Shown here piece after piece: positions 26,878 to 35,646 of a stretch of 64,000 bases of DNA. The notes beneath the pieces were generated by a model. That model made no database searches and had not been told where the DNA came from. It saw only the letters and a program-made list of their open reading frames with translations. Source of the stretch: Streptomyces sp. NBC_01260 (GTDB taxonomy: Bacteria; Actinomycetota; Actinomycetes; Streptomycetales; Streptomycetaceae); the NCBI RefSeq assembly GCF_036226405.1, contig NZ_CP108464.1, positions 2,046,001 through 2,110,000 on the forward strand, read 5' to 3'. Each line of letters opens with the position of its first letter. Within the stretch, counting starts at the first letter, position 1. Position numbers and translations under genes: made by a program.

Positions 26878-28350
26878 TTACGCGGTCAGCTTCGCCAGCG
26901 CCGCGTCCACCCGGGCCAGGGTCTTCTCGCGGCCCAGGATCTCCAGGGACTCGAAGAGCGGCAGACCGATCGTGCGGCCGGTGACGGCGACACGGACCGG
27001 GGCCTGGGCCTTGCCGAGCTTCAGACCGTGCTCCTCGCCCGCGGTGAGGATGGCGTTCTTCAGGGCGTCCGCGTTCCACTCGGCGTCGGCCAGCTTGGCG
27101 CGGGCCGTCACGAGCAGGGCGTCGGAGCCCTCCTTCATCGCCTTGGCCCAGGACGCCTCGTCGGTCGCCGGCTCGTCGAGGAAGAGGAAGTCGACGTTGG
27201 CCGTGATCTCCGAGAGGACCGTGACGCGGGTCTGGGCGTGCGGGGCGATCGCCGCGAACAGGTCCGCGTCGAAGGCCTCCGGGGCCCAGGGGGCGAACGG
27301 GGCGCGCAGCCAGGGGCCGCAGGCCTCGGTGAAGGTCTTCACATCGAGCCGGCGCACGTGCTCGGCGTTGACGTGCTCGCACTTCTTGAGGTCGAAGCGG
27401 GCCGGGTTGGCGTTGACGTCCTCGATGTCGAACGCGGCGACCATCTCGTCGATGTCGAAGATGTCGCGGTCCTCGGCGATCGACCAGCCGAGCAGCGAGA
27501 GGTAGTTGAGCAGCCCCTCGGGCAGGAAGCCGCGCTCGCGGTAGAGGTTGAGCGAGGCCTGCGGGTCGCGCTTGGAGAGCTTCTTGTTGCCCTCGCCCAT
27601 GACGTACGGCAGGTGGCCGAACTCAGGGGTCTGCTTGGCGACGCCCAGCTCGATGAGCGCCCGGTACAGCGCGATCTGGCGCGGGGTGGAGGAGAGCAGG
27701 TCCTCGCCGCGCAGGACGTGGGTGATGTCCATCAGCGCGTCGTCGACCGGGTTGACCAGCGTGTAGAGCGGGGCGCCGTTGGCCCGGACGATGCCGTAGT
27801 CCGGCACGTTCTCCGGCTGGACGGTGATGTCGCCGCGGACCAGGTCGGTGAAGGTGATCGCCTCGTCGGGCATCCGGAAGCGGACGATCGAGGTACGGCC
27901 CTCGGCCTCGTACGCCGTCTTCTGCTCGGCGCTCAGGTCGCGGCAGTGGCCGTCGTAGCCGGACGGCTTGCCTGCGGCGCGGGCGGCGTCGCGGCGGGCG
28001 TCGAGCTCCTCGGTCGTGCAGTAGCAGTGGTACGCGTGGCCGGCGGCGAGGAGCTTCCCGGCGACGTCCTGGTAGATGTCCATGCGCTGCGACTGGCGGT
28101 ACGGGGCGTGCGGGCCGCCGACCTCGGGGCCCTCGTCCCAGTCGAGACCGAGCCAGCGCATCGAGTCGAGGAGCTGCTCGTACGACTCCTCGGAGTCGCG
28201 CGCCGCGTCGGTGTCCTCGATGCGGAAGACCAGGGTGCCCTGGTGGTGCCGGGCGAAGGCCCAGTTGAAGAGAGCCGTCCTGACCAGGCCCACATGGGGG
28301 TTGCCCGTCGGGGAGGGACAGAAACGTACACGGACCGGTCCGTTAACCAC
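26878..28350 (-). CDS. gltX: Glutamyl-tRNA synthetase
   Basis: Charges tRNA-Glu. In actinobacteria, which use the GatCAB route, it is non-discriminating and also glutamylates tRNA-Gln. The 490-residue class I synthetase has the HIGH-type motif [17 protein letters not shown] and [11 protein letters not shown] (KMSKS-type). Its start is GTG ([16 protein letters not shown]). It overlaps the FAH-family gene by eight bases and is translated after it. The nearby Gln/Glu tRNA array lies downstream on the same strand. Confidence 0.96.
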   Translation of the reverse strand: MVNGPVRVRFCPSPTGNPHVGLVRTALFNWAFARHHQGTLVFRIEDTDAARDSEESYEQLLDSMRWLGLDWDEGPEVGGPHAPYRQSQRMDIYQDVAGKLLAAGHAYHCYCTTEELDARRDAARAAGKPSGYDGHCRDLSAEQKTAYEAEGRTSIVRFRMPDEAITFTDLVRGDITVQPENVPDYGIVRANGAPLYTLVNPVDDALMDITHVLRGEDLLSSTPRQIALYRALIELGVAKQTPEFGHLPYVMGEGNKKLSKRDPQASLNLYRERGFLPEGLLNYLSLLGWSIAEDRDIFDIDEMVAAFDIEDVNANPARFDLKKCEHVNAEHVRRLDVKTFTEACGPWLRAPFAPWAPEAFDADLFAAIAPHAQTRVTVLSEITANVDFLFLDEPATDEASWAKAMKEGSDALLVTARAKLADAEWNADALKNAILTAGEEHGLKLGKAQAPVRVAVTGRTIGLPLFESLEILGREKTLARVDAALAKLTA

Positions 28351-29119
28351 GCTTGATCACCTTGTTGGTGAGAGTGCCGATGCCTTCGATGGTGACGGCG
28401 ACCTCGTCGCCGACGTGCAGGGGTCCGACCCCCGCGGGGGTGCCGGTGAGGATCACATCGCCCGGGAGCAGCGTCATGGCTTCCGTGATGTGGACGACCA
28501 GGTCCTCGATGGAGCGGATCATCTCGCTCGTCCGGCCCAGCTGGCGTTGCTCGCCGTTGACCGTGGCCTGGATGGTGAGGTCGCCGGGGTCGAGGTCGGT
28601 CTCCACCCAGGGGCCGAGCGGGCAGGAGGTGTCGAAACCCTTGGCCCTGGCCCACTGCTTCTCGCGCTTCTGGGCGTCGCGCGCGGTGACGTCATTGGCG
28701 CAGGTGTAGCCGAAGATGACGTCCTTGACCCGCTCGCGCGGCACTTCGCGGCACATCCGGCCGATGACCACGGCCAGCTCGGCCTCGTGGTGCAGATCGT
28801 CGGAGAACGAGGGGTACTCGATGGCATCGCCGGAACCGATCACCGAGGTGGTGGGCTTGAAGAAGGCGACGGGGACGTCGGGGACCTCGTTGCCGAGTTC
28901 CGCGGCGTGCTCCGCGTAGTTGCGGCCGATGGCCACGACCTTGTTGGGGAGCACGGGCGGCAGCAGCCGGACCTTGTTCAGCGGGACCTTGGTCCCGGAG
29001 AGCTCGAACTCGGCGTACGGGATGCCCTTGATGATGTCGAGGACGAGACCATCGGGCCCGTCGCCCTCGACGGCGCCGAAGGCGACATTGCCGTCGATGG
29101 AGAACCTGGCGATGCGCAC
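28343..29119 (-). CDS. Fumarylacetoacetate hydrolase (FAH)-family protein
   Basis: A 258-residue metal-dependent hydrolase/isomerase-like protein. It has the metal site segments [11 protein letters not shown] (E-x-E type) and [14 protein letters not shown], and [19 protein letters not shown] at the end. Family members include acylpyruvate hydrolases, oxaloacetate tautomerases and HHDD isomerases; the substrate cannot be assigned. The GTG start reads [15 protein letters not shown]. It is coupled to gltX by an overlap. Confidence 0.9.
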   Translation of the reverse strand: MRIARFSIDGNVAFGAVEGDGPDGLVLDIIKGIPYAEFELSGTKVPLNKVRLLPPVLPNKVVAIGRNYAEHAAELGNEVPDVPVAFFKPTTSVIGSGDAIEYPSFSDDLHHEAELAVVIGRMCREVPRERVKDVIFGYTCANDVTARDAQKREKQWARAKGFDTSCPLGPWVETDLDPGDLTIQATVNGEQRQLGRTSEMIRSIEDLVVHITEAMTLLPGDVILTGTPAGVGPLHVGDEVAVTIEGIGTLTNKVIKRG

Positions 29120-29202
29120 GGGAAGCTGTGGCCCCTCACTTGCTGGCTGACTGAAGACTGACGCTCCAGGCTAGCGCGGGTGAGGAGGGGACGCCGCGCG
29201 GA

Positions 29203-29394
29203 TTACTCCGCGGCGGCCGTGACGGCCGCGGGGGCGACCATGAGGATCGTGCGGCGGGGGTTGGCCGTCTGCGTCGGCAGGTCGAGCGCGTGCTCCGGCC
29301 GCTCCGGCGTCTGCAGCGCTTCGGCGTCCTCGAGGTGCGCCAGCGTCGTGCGCCGGGGGTTGGCAATGTTGCGGAACATCATCGTCGTCTTCAT
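29203..29394 (-). CDS. Small protein with duplicated ANPRRT motif
   Basis: A 63-residue protein, MKTTMMFRNIANPRRTTL at the start. The octamer ANPRRTTL (residues 11-18) recurs as ANPRRTIL (44-51), 33 residues later, with an acidic segment (LEDAEALQTPERPEHALD) between. There is no signal peptide and no cysteine. I recall similar small proteins at this place in other Streptomyces, but no function is known. It is transcribed away from the conservon. A GGCGCC-type hairpin lies just upstream of it. Confidence 0.7.
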   Translation of the reverse strand: MKTTMMFRNIANPRRTTLAHLEDAEALQTPERPEHALDLPTQTANPRRTILMVAPAAVTAAAE

Positions 29395-29979
29395 CTGCCG
29401 TTCGGACCCTGTCGGTAGGGGCGCCGCCCGGAGGGGCGCCGGTTGTCGGTTCTGCCATCCCTGTAAAGCGTCAGGCTAAACATCCGATTCCCTCCGGGAG
29501 CCCGGAAGAGACGACGATCATCATGTGAGTTTGCTCACCAAGGGCCCGACAATTACCCCAATCCGGGCGGTCGATTCGACCGAGAGAAACGGACATTGCA
29601 TCACTGAATGAACCATTCCGCTCCTGATCATGTCGTCTGGGACACCGGTCACCCTCACCTGGTTCACCCGCAATAGTCCGTTATGGCAGTGAACCGGCTC
29701 CACGGCTTGTTACGCCGCCATCACAACGTGTCACCCAGGTCACAGCCCGGTACCTGGCCCTTGTTGGAGATCCTGCACTGTGCTGGAATTCCACGCACCG
29801 CCGCAGGTTTCAGGCCGGCGCGCAGGGGGCGCAAGGCAGCGCCGAGCCGAGTGGCGGCGGGAAGGGGAAGAACGCCGGTCACTCAAGACCACCATGGGGC
29901 GGTACAACGTCCCACGACGCCGACACCGTTCCATCCGTCCATGACGGGGGGAACGCCTGGTCCAGAGGTTGCGACGCTA
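29395..29979. other. Intergenic region upstream of conservon 1
   Basis: A 585-base region between the divergent small-protein gene and cvnA1. It holds an inverted repeat GGCGCC-N9-GGCGCC near 29420-29445. An unusually AT-rich part runs from 29475 to 29700, likely holding the cvnA1 promoter, though no clear -35/-10 pair was found. The cvnA1 frame is open from 29683, so the kinase could begin earlier than annotated. Confidence 0.5.
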
Positions 29980-32900
29980 GTGCAGGGACGTTTCAAGAGG
30001 GATGGCAGCGCAGCGGCTGAACAGGAGCCGCGCGGCGGGACCGACCGCGGCTCCTCGCCCCAGCACGCCCAGAACCCCGGACCGGCCGCGGCCGGCGACA
30101 CCACCGACCGCGCCAAGCATTCCGGCGCGGCGGCGAGCGGCGGCTCCGATCCGATCACGTCGCTCAAGCCGCAGGGCCCGGTCAACACGGGGTCGCGGGT
30201 AGCTCTGCGCAACTGGCGCATCAGCACGCGTCTGGTCTCCCTGCTCGCCCTCCCCGTGGTCGCGGCGACCACCCTGGGTGGCCTGCGCATCAACGAATCC
30301 ATGAACGACATCCAGCAGCTGGAGCACATGCAGCTGCTGACCCGGATGACCAAGCAGGCGACCTCGCTGGCCCAGGCGCTCCAGGAGGAGCGCGACCGGT
30401 CGGCGGGCCCGCTGTCCAACGGAGTGCCTGCCACCGACTTCAAGGTCACCGAGCCGCGGAAGAAGACCGACCGCGCGAAGAAGGCGTTCCTCACCGCGAC
30501 GAACGACATCGGTGACACCGAGGGCGACGAGGCCCTGGAGAGCATCCACTCCAGCGTCACGCAGATCGCCTCGCAGCTGGGCGGCATCCGCGACATCCGC
30601 AAGCAGGCGTTCGCCAAGGGCACCCCGAGCCTGCAGACCGTCGATGCGTACAGCCAGCTGGTCACCTCGCTGCTGAGCCTCTCGCAGGACATGGCGCAGG
30701 CGACCAGCAGCCCCGAGATGATCAAGCGGACCCGTGCCCTGGCGGCCTTCTCCTCCGCCAAGGAGTACGCCTCGGTCCAGCGCGCGATCATCGCCGCGGC
30801 GCTGCCGGGCGGCAACGACAAGCAGCCGAGCCTCAATTCGAACGACCGGCAGTTCGGCCTGGCGGCGCTGCGCAAGGAAGACCTGGCGCGTCGCTCGTTC
30901 GGGTCGATCTACACGACCACCGGCAACAACGCGGACGAGCTGACCGCCACGCTGGACGAGGGCAACCCGGAGATCAAGGCCGCCGACACCTACGCCAAGA
31001 AGGTGCTCGACAGCCCGACCAGCATGGCTGGGACGGCCCGGCGTTCGTACCTCGACTGGTACGACCAGGACTCCAACAAGATCCAGGCCATGAAGCAGAT
31101 CGAGGAGACGCTCCTCAGCGACATGGAGGGCAAGGCGCGCGAACTGCGCGACCAGTCCCAGCGCGAGGCGATCATCAGCGGTGCGCTCATCCTGCTGGTG
31201 CTCGGCGTCTCGCTGGTCGGCGCCTTCGTCGTCGCCCGCTCCATGATCCGCTCGCTGCGCCGCCTCCAGGACACCGCGACGCGCGTCGCCCAGGACCGGC
31301 TGCCGGAGCTCGTCAAGCAGCTCTCCGAGGCCGACCCGCAGGACGTCGACACCTCGGTCGAGTCGGTCGGCGTGCACTCCCGTGACGAGATCGGCAAGGT
31401 CGCCGCGGCCTTCGACGACGTGCACCGCGAGGCCGTCCGCCTCGCCGCCGAGCAGGCCCTCCTCCGGGGCAACGTCAACGCGATGTTCACCAACCTCTCG
31501 CGTCGTTCGCAGGGCCTCATCCAGCGTCAGCTCTCGCTCATCTCCGAGCTGGAGTCGCGCGAGGCCGACCCGGACCAGCTGTCCTCGCTCTTCAAGCTCG
31601 ACCACCTCGCGACGCGTATGCGCCGTAACGGTGAGAACCTCCTCGTCCTCGCGGGTGAGGAGCCGGGCCGCCGGTGGACCCGTCCGGTGCCGCTGGTCGA
31701 CGTGCTCCGTGCCGCCGCCTCCGAGGTGGAGCAGTACGAGCGCATCGAACTGGCCGCGGTGCCCGCCACCGAGGTCGCCGGCCGGGTCGTCAACGACCTC
31801 GTGCACCTCCTCGCCGAGCTGCTGGAGAACGCCACGTCGTTCTCCTCGCCGCAGACGAAGGTCCGGGTCACCGGTCACGCGCTGCCCGACGGCCGGGTGC
31901 TCGTCGAGATCCACGACACGGGTATCGGCCTCTCCCCCGAGGACCTCGCGGCGATCAACGAGCGGCTCGCCTCGCCGCCCACCGTGGACGTCTCGGTCTC
32001 CCGCCGCATGGGTCTGTTCGTGGTCGGCCGGCTGTCCCTGCGCCACGGCATCCGTATCCAGCTGCGGCCCTCCGACTCCGGTGGTACGACCGCGCTGGTC
32101 ATGCTCCCGGTCGATGTCGCGCACGGCGGCAAGATGCCGGTTCCGAAGCAGGCTCAGGGCCAGCAGTCCGCTCCCGGCGGCCTGCTCGCCGGCGGCGCGC
32201 CCGCCGGTGGACTGCTCGCCGGCGGCAACGCTCCCCGACCCGGTCTCGACGGTGCTCCGTCGGCCCCGGGCGGCCGGCTCCCGGCCGGTCCGGGTGCCGC
32301 CCGAGGTCAGGTCGGCGCGGGCTCCGGTCCGCGGGCGGCGCTGCCCGCCCGGGACACCACCGGCCGGTCCCAGAACCAGCCGGGCCAGCCCGGCCAGCCC
32401 GGTCAGCCCGGCCAGCCCGGTCAGAACAGCCAGCCCGGCCAGCAGAACTCCGGGTTCCAGAGCGCTGGGATGTCCGGCACCGGTCCGCAGGGCCGGCAGC
32501 CGCAGGACGGCTCGCGTCAGGGGCCGCCGCGTCAGGGCGGCGGGCTCTCCGGCGCCTTCGGCGGCGGTGCCCGGCTGGGCGCCCGTGGCCAGGGCGACGG
32601 CGCCGGACGAACGGACACGGGCCAGCCCGGTGGGCTGTTCGCCCAGCGGCGACCGGAGCAGAACGGCCAGGGTGCGGGCAACGGCCCCGGCCGGCAGAAC
32701 CCGGCGGGCCAGGGCGGCTTCCAGCAGCCCGGCGGTCCGGGCGAGAACAGCCGTCAGCTGCCGCCGGTCGGCGGTCCGCGCGCGGAACTCCCCGGTGGCA
32801 GCCCTTCCCCGAGCTCTCCGGGCCAGGGATACTCCGCTCCGCAGCGCCCGCAGAGCACCAGTTGGGGCTCCGAGGAGCAGTCCGCGCCCCAGCAGCGCTT

Positions 32901-33774
32901 CCCGCTCGACGCCCCCCGCGGTCACGAGGAGCCCGAGTCCACCAGCCAGTTCCAGCGGCCGTTGAACGCGCCGCCGCTCAGCCCGCGTCCGCCGATGGAC
33001 GACCGGCAGGGCCCCGGCTCCACCTCGGAGTTCGCCCGTCCGGACTTCTCGGCGCCCGCTCCGGGTGCGCAGCACGGGGCAGTCGGGCCGCAGGCGCCGG
33101 ACCCGGCGAGCACCGCGCAGTTCGCCCGCCCCGACTTCGGCCGTCCGCAGGACCGGGGACAGGGCCAGGGGCAGCCCGCGCCCGTCCGGCGCGACCGCGG
33201 CAACGAGGACTTCGGTGCTCCGCGTCCGCCCGTCGCCCCGCAGCCCGATCAGCAGTACCGGCAGCCCGAGGCGCTTCCGCCGGCCTCCGGGCCCGGCGAC
33301 GGCCGTACGCCGCTGTACGACACGCTGGAGACCAACTGGTTCCACGGTCCGCAGCAGAACAGCCAGCAGCCGCCCGCCGCGCCGCAGGTACCGGGCTTCC
33401 CCCAGCAGTCCGCCGACGAGCGTCCCGTTCCGCCCGCGCCTCAGCGCGGTACGGGCGACGCCAACGGCGTCACCAGCTCCTGGCGCGCCTCGCCGAACGA
33501 CGAACTCGTCCGGCAGGCGGAGCGGGTGAAGAAGCCCGCAGCAGGCGGAATCACCACTTCCGGTCTGCCCCGCCGGGTACCGCGTGCCAATCTGGTGCCG
33601 GGCACAGCCCAGCAGCAGAACCATCAGTCCGGTCCCCAGGTGTCGCGTGCGCCCGATGATGTGCGCGGGCGGCTTACCAATCTCCGCCGGGGTATCCAGC
33701 AGGGGCGTCAGGCCAACAACGGCCAGTCGACCGGCAGTTTCCCACTCGGCCCCACTCACCAGCAGGAGCGTTAG
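29980..33774 (+). CDS. cvnA1: Conservon 1 sensor: nitrate/sulfonate-sensing histidine-kinase-like protein
   Basis: A membrane sensor of about 1264 residues, first gene of a conservon (CvnABCD), a G-protein-like signalling unit of actinobacteria. TM1 is near residue 81-105. An extracytoplasmic nitrate/nitrite-sensing (NIT) domain follows to TM2 at about 397-422, then HAMP, a LDHLATRMRRNGENLLVL H-box-like helix, and an ATPase domain (ELLENATSFSS, HDTGIGLSPEDL, RRMGLFVVGRL). The last 560 residues are a G/P/Q-rich disordered tail with QPGQPGQ repeats. The start is GTG (VQGRFKRDG); ATG at 29941 is possible. Confidence 0.9.
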   Translation: MQGRFKRDGSAAAEQEPRGGTDRGSSPQHAQNPGPAAAGDTTDRAKHSGAAASGGSDPITSLKPQGPVNTGSRVALRNWRISTRLVSLLALPVVAATTLGGLRINESMNDIQQLEHMQLLTRMTKQATSLAQALQEERDRSAGPLSNGVPATDFKVTEPRKKTDRAKKAFLTATNDIGDTEGDEALESIHSSVTQIASQLGGIRDIRKQAFAKGTPSLQTVDAYSQLVTSLLSLSQDMAQATSSPEMIKRTRALAAFSSAKEYASVQRAIIAAALPGGNDKQPSLNSNDRQFGLAALRKEDLARRSFGSIYTTTGNNADELTATLDEGNPEIKAADTYAKKVLDSPTSMAGTARRSYLDWYDQDSNKIQAMKQIEETLLSDMEGKARELRDQSQREAIISGALILLVLGVSLVGAFVVARSMIRSLRRLQDTATRVAQDRLPELVKQLSEADPQDVDTSVESVGVHSRDEIGKVAAAFDDVHREAVRLAAEQALLRGNVNAMFTNLSRRSQGLIQRQLSLISELESREADPDQLSSLFKLDHLATRMRRNGENLLVLAGEEPGRRWTRPVPLVDVLRAAASEVEQYERIELAAVPATEVAGRVVNDLVHLLAELLENATSFSSPQTKVRVTGHALPDGRVLVEIHDTGIGLSPEDLAAINERLASPPTVDVSVSRRMGLFVVGRLSLRHGIRIQLRPSDSGGTTALVMLPVDVAHGGKMPVPKQAQGQQSAPGGLLAGGAPAGGLLAGGNAPRPGLDGAPSAPGGRLPAGPGAARGQVGAGSGPRAALPARDTTGRSQNQPGQPGQPGQPGQPGQNSQPGQQNSGFQSAGMSGTGPQGRQPQDGSRQGPPRQGGGLSGAFGGGARLGARGQGDGAGRTDTGQPGGLFAQRRPEQNGQGAGNGPGRQNPAGQGGFQQPGGPGENSRQLPPVGGPRAELPGGSPSPSSPGQGYSAPQRPQSTSWGSEEQSAPQQRFPLDAPRGHEEPESTSQFQRPLNAPPLSPRPPMDDRQGPGSTSEFARPDFSAPAPGAQHGAVGPQAPDPASTAQFARPDFGRPQDRGQGQGQPAPVRRDRGNEDFGAPRPPVAPQPDQQYRQPEALPPASGPGDGRTPLYDTLETNWFHGPQQNSQQPPAAPQVPGFPQQSADERPVPPAPQRGTGDANGVTSSWRASPNDELVRQAERVKKPAAGGITTSGLPRRVPRANLVPGTAQQQNHQSGPQVSRAPDDVRGRLTNLRRGIQQGRQANNGQSTGSFPLGPTHQQER

Positions 33775-34197
33775 TTGAGCCCGATGAGTCAGGCCGCGCA
33801 GAATCTGAACTGGTTGATCACCAACTTCGTGGACAACACCCCCGGGGTGTCGCACACGGTGGTGGTCTCCGCAGACGGCCTGCTGCTGGCTATGTCCGAA
33901 GGTTTCCCGCGCGACCGCGCCGACCAGCTGGCGGCTGTCGCCTCCGGTCTGACCTCGCTGACCGCAGGAGCCTCCCGGATCTTCGAAGGCGGCGCAGTCA
34001 GCCAGACCGTGGTGGAGATGGAACGCGGGTTCCTCTTCCTGATGTCCGTCTCGGACGGTTCCTCACTTGCCGTACTGGCCCATCCGGACGCCGACATCGG
34101 TCTGGTCGGGTACGAAATGGCTCTGCTGGTGGACCGGGCGGGCACTGTCCTCACCCCGGACCTCCGTGCCGAGCTCCAGGGCAGCCTGCTCCACTAG
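33775..34197 (+). CDS. cvnB1: Conservon 1 roadblock/LC7 protein
   Basis: A 140-residue roadblock/LC7-domain protein (MSQAAQNLNWLITNFVDNTPGVSHTVVVSADGLLLAMSEGF...). Such proteins bind Ras-like GTPases such as CvnD and may act as MglB-type GTPase activators. The start is probably TTG directly after the cvnA1 stop: AGGAG is eight bases before it, and the second conservon has GTG at the same place. An ATG three codons later would be 17 bases from the ribosome binding site. Confidence 0.93.
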   Translation: MSPMSQAAQNLNWLITNFVDNTPGVSHTVVVSADGLLLAMSEGFPRDRADQLAAVASGLTSLTAGASRIFEGGAVSQTVVEMERGFLFLMSVSDGSSLAVLAHPDADIGLVGYEMALLVDRAGTVLTPDLRAELQGSLLH

Positions 34198-34330
34198 GCG
34201 GCCATGAATCGGTGACACAGACGATTACCCCAGGTACCGCAATCAACCCTCGCCCGTCCGGCCGCTTACAGCCCCCCACCGGCCCCTTCAGACGGCACGC
34301 CGACACCCTGCTGTCACGCCCGGAGGATTC

Positions 34331-34738
34331 ATGACCCCGCCACCCGCCTCACCCGATCCGTACGGCGCGCTGAACCACGCGTCGTACGAAGGTGAAGGCG
34401 ACCAGCCGCTGGTTCGTCCGTACGCCATGACCGGCGGCCGGACCCGACCGCGCTACCAACTAGCGATAGAGGCGCTGGTCAGCACCACGGCCGACCCCGC
34501 GCACCTGGGGACGCTGCTCCCCGAGCACCAGCGGATCTGCCACCTGTGCCGTGAGGTCAAGTCGGTGGCCGAGGTGTCGGCCCTGCTGTCGATGCCGCTC
34601 GGCGTGGCCCGGATCCTCGTCGCGGACCTGGCGGAAGCCGGCATGGTGGCCATCCACCAGCCGGGCAACGGAGAGGCCGGCGGCGCGCCGGATGTGACAC
34701 TGCTCGAAAGGGTACTCAGTGGACTTCGCAAGCTCTAG
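34331..34738 (+). CDS. cvnC1: Conservon 1 DUF742 protein
   Basis: A 135-residue DUF742 protein with the family core VRPYAMTGGRTRPRYQLAIEALVSTT, EHQRICHLC and a winged-helix-like stretch SVAEVSALLSMPLGVARILVADLAEAGMVAIHQP. It ends in LLERVLSGLRKL, typical of conservon C proteins. The ATG follows GGAGG. Its end overlaps the start of cvnD1 by 20 bases. The N-terminal extension is short compared with cvnC2. Confidence 0.93.
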   Translation: MTPPPASPDPYGALNHASYEGEGDQPLVRPYAMTGGRTRPRYQLAIEALVSTTADPAHLGTLLPEHQRICHLCREVKSVAEVSALLSMPLGVARILVADLAEAGMVAIHQPGNGEAGGAPDVTLLERVLSGLRKL

Positions 34739-35300
34739 TGGCGGTGCGGCCCGTGCCACCACCTCGGCGAAGATCGTGGTGGCAGGCGGCTTCGGCGTGG
34801 GTAAGACCACGTTTGTCGGTGCCGTTTCGGAGATCAATCCGCTGCGCACCGAAGCCGTGATGACGTCCGCATCCGCGGGCATCGACGACCTGACACACAC
34901 CGGAGGCAAGACCACCACGACGGTGGCCATGGACTTCGGACGCATCACCCTGGACCAGGACCTGATCCTGTACCTCTTCGGTACCCCCGGACAGGACCGC
35001 TTCTGGTTCATGTGGGACGACCTCGTACGCGGCGCCATCGGCGCCGTCGTCCTGGTCGACACCCGCCGCCTCGCCGACTGCTTCCCCGCCGTCGACTACT
35101 TCGAGAACAGCGGACTCCCCTTCGTCATCGCCCTCAACGGCTTCGACGGACACCAGCCCTACACCCCCGACGAGGTGCGCGAAGCGCTCCAGATCGGACC
35201 GGACACGCCGATCATCACGACCGACGCCCGGCACCGCGGTGACGCCAAGAGCGGTCTGATCACGCTGGTGGAGCACGCGTTGATGGCGCGGCTCAAGTAG
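34719..35300 (+). CDS. cvnD1: Conservon 1 small GTPase
   Basis: A 193-residue Ras/MglA-like GTPase: P-loop GGFGVGKTTFVG, the switch I-equivalent EAVMTSASAGIDDLT, switch II GTPGQDRFWFMWDDL and base-recognition NGFDG. It is the output module of the conservon. GTG start (VDFASSSGG) inside the cvnC1 end. A 425-base stretch of this gene is almost identical to cvnD2, while the last 88 bases differ at about 25 positions. Confidence 0.95.
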   Translation: MDFASSSGGAARATTSAKIVVAGGFGVGKTTFVGAVSEINPLRTEAVMTSASAGIDDLTHTGGKTTTTVAMDFGRITLDQDLILYLFGTPGQDRFWFMWDDLVRGAIGAVVLVDTRRLADCFPAVDYFENSGLPFVIALNGFDGHQPYTPDEVREALQIGPDTPIITTDARHRGDAKSGLITLVEHALMARLK

Positions 35301-35341
35301 GCACAAGTCCGTATTGCCGTACGGCAGTTAAAGTAGTCACA

Positions 35342-35379
35342 CGGGGGTGGACTGTGTCCTTTGACACGATCCACCCCCG
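35342..35379 (+). terminator. Terminator of conservon 1
   Basis: CGGGGGTGGA/TCCACCCCCG closes an 18-base apical part that can pair further (TGTGTC/GACACG). It is 41 bases after the cvnD1 stop. No U-tract. Confidence 0.65.
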
Positions 35380-35455
35380 CGTTCATAACGTTTCGAAAGA
35401 GAATTACCTCACGGCCAATACCCGATGCGCACGAGCGGTACCGCTGTGCTCACAT

Positions 35456-35486
35456 GAGCCCCGTCTTTTGGCGGGGCTCGTTCTTT
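35456..35486 (+). terminator. Second hairpin with T-rich tail between conservons
   Basis: GAGCCCCG/CGGGGCTC with an eight-base loop, followed by TTCTTT: a classical rho-independent form. It lies upstream of cvnA2, so it may be a back-up terminator of conservon 1 or an attenuator in a long cvnA2 leader. The rest of the 346-base intergenic stretch (35301-35646) shows no gene. Confidence 0.6.
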
Positions 35487-35646
35487 ATGCCCGTTTTATC
35501 TGAGGCCTGTACCACTCGGAATGGCTTATTCCGAGTGTTTGGAACGCGACCGTTCCCCGTGCTGCAATTCGACGAACTCCCGAGTAGTACGGCCCTGAAC
35601 AAACACGGCACAGCGTAGGTGCCGACGCCGAGAGGTTGTTGGTCGA

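Noticed and set aside
29977..33855. Very long open frame antisense to cvnA1
   Set aside because: It is a product of GC-rich codon bias on the opposite strand. The protein is low-complexity (R, G, L, V rich), has no motif, and the sense strand has a clear domain architecture.
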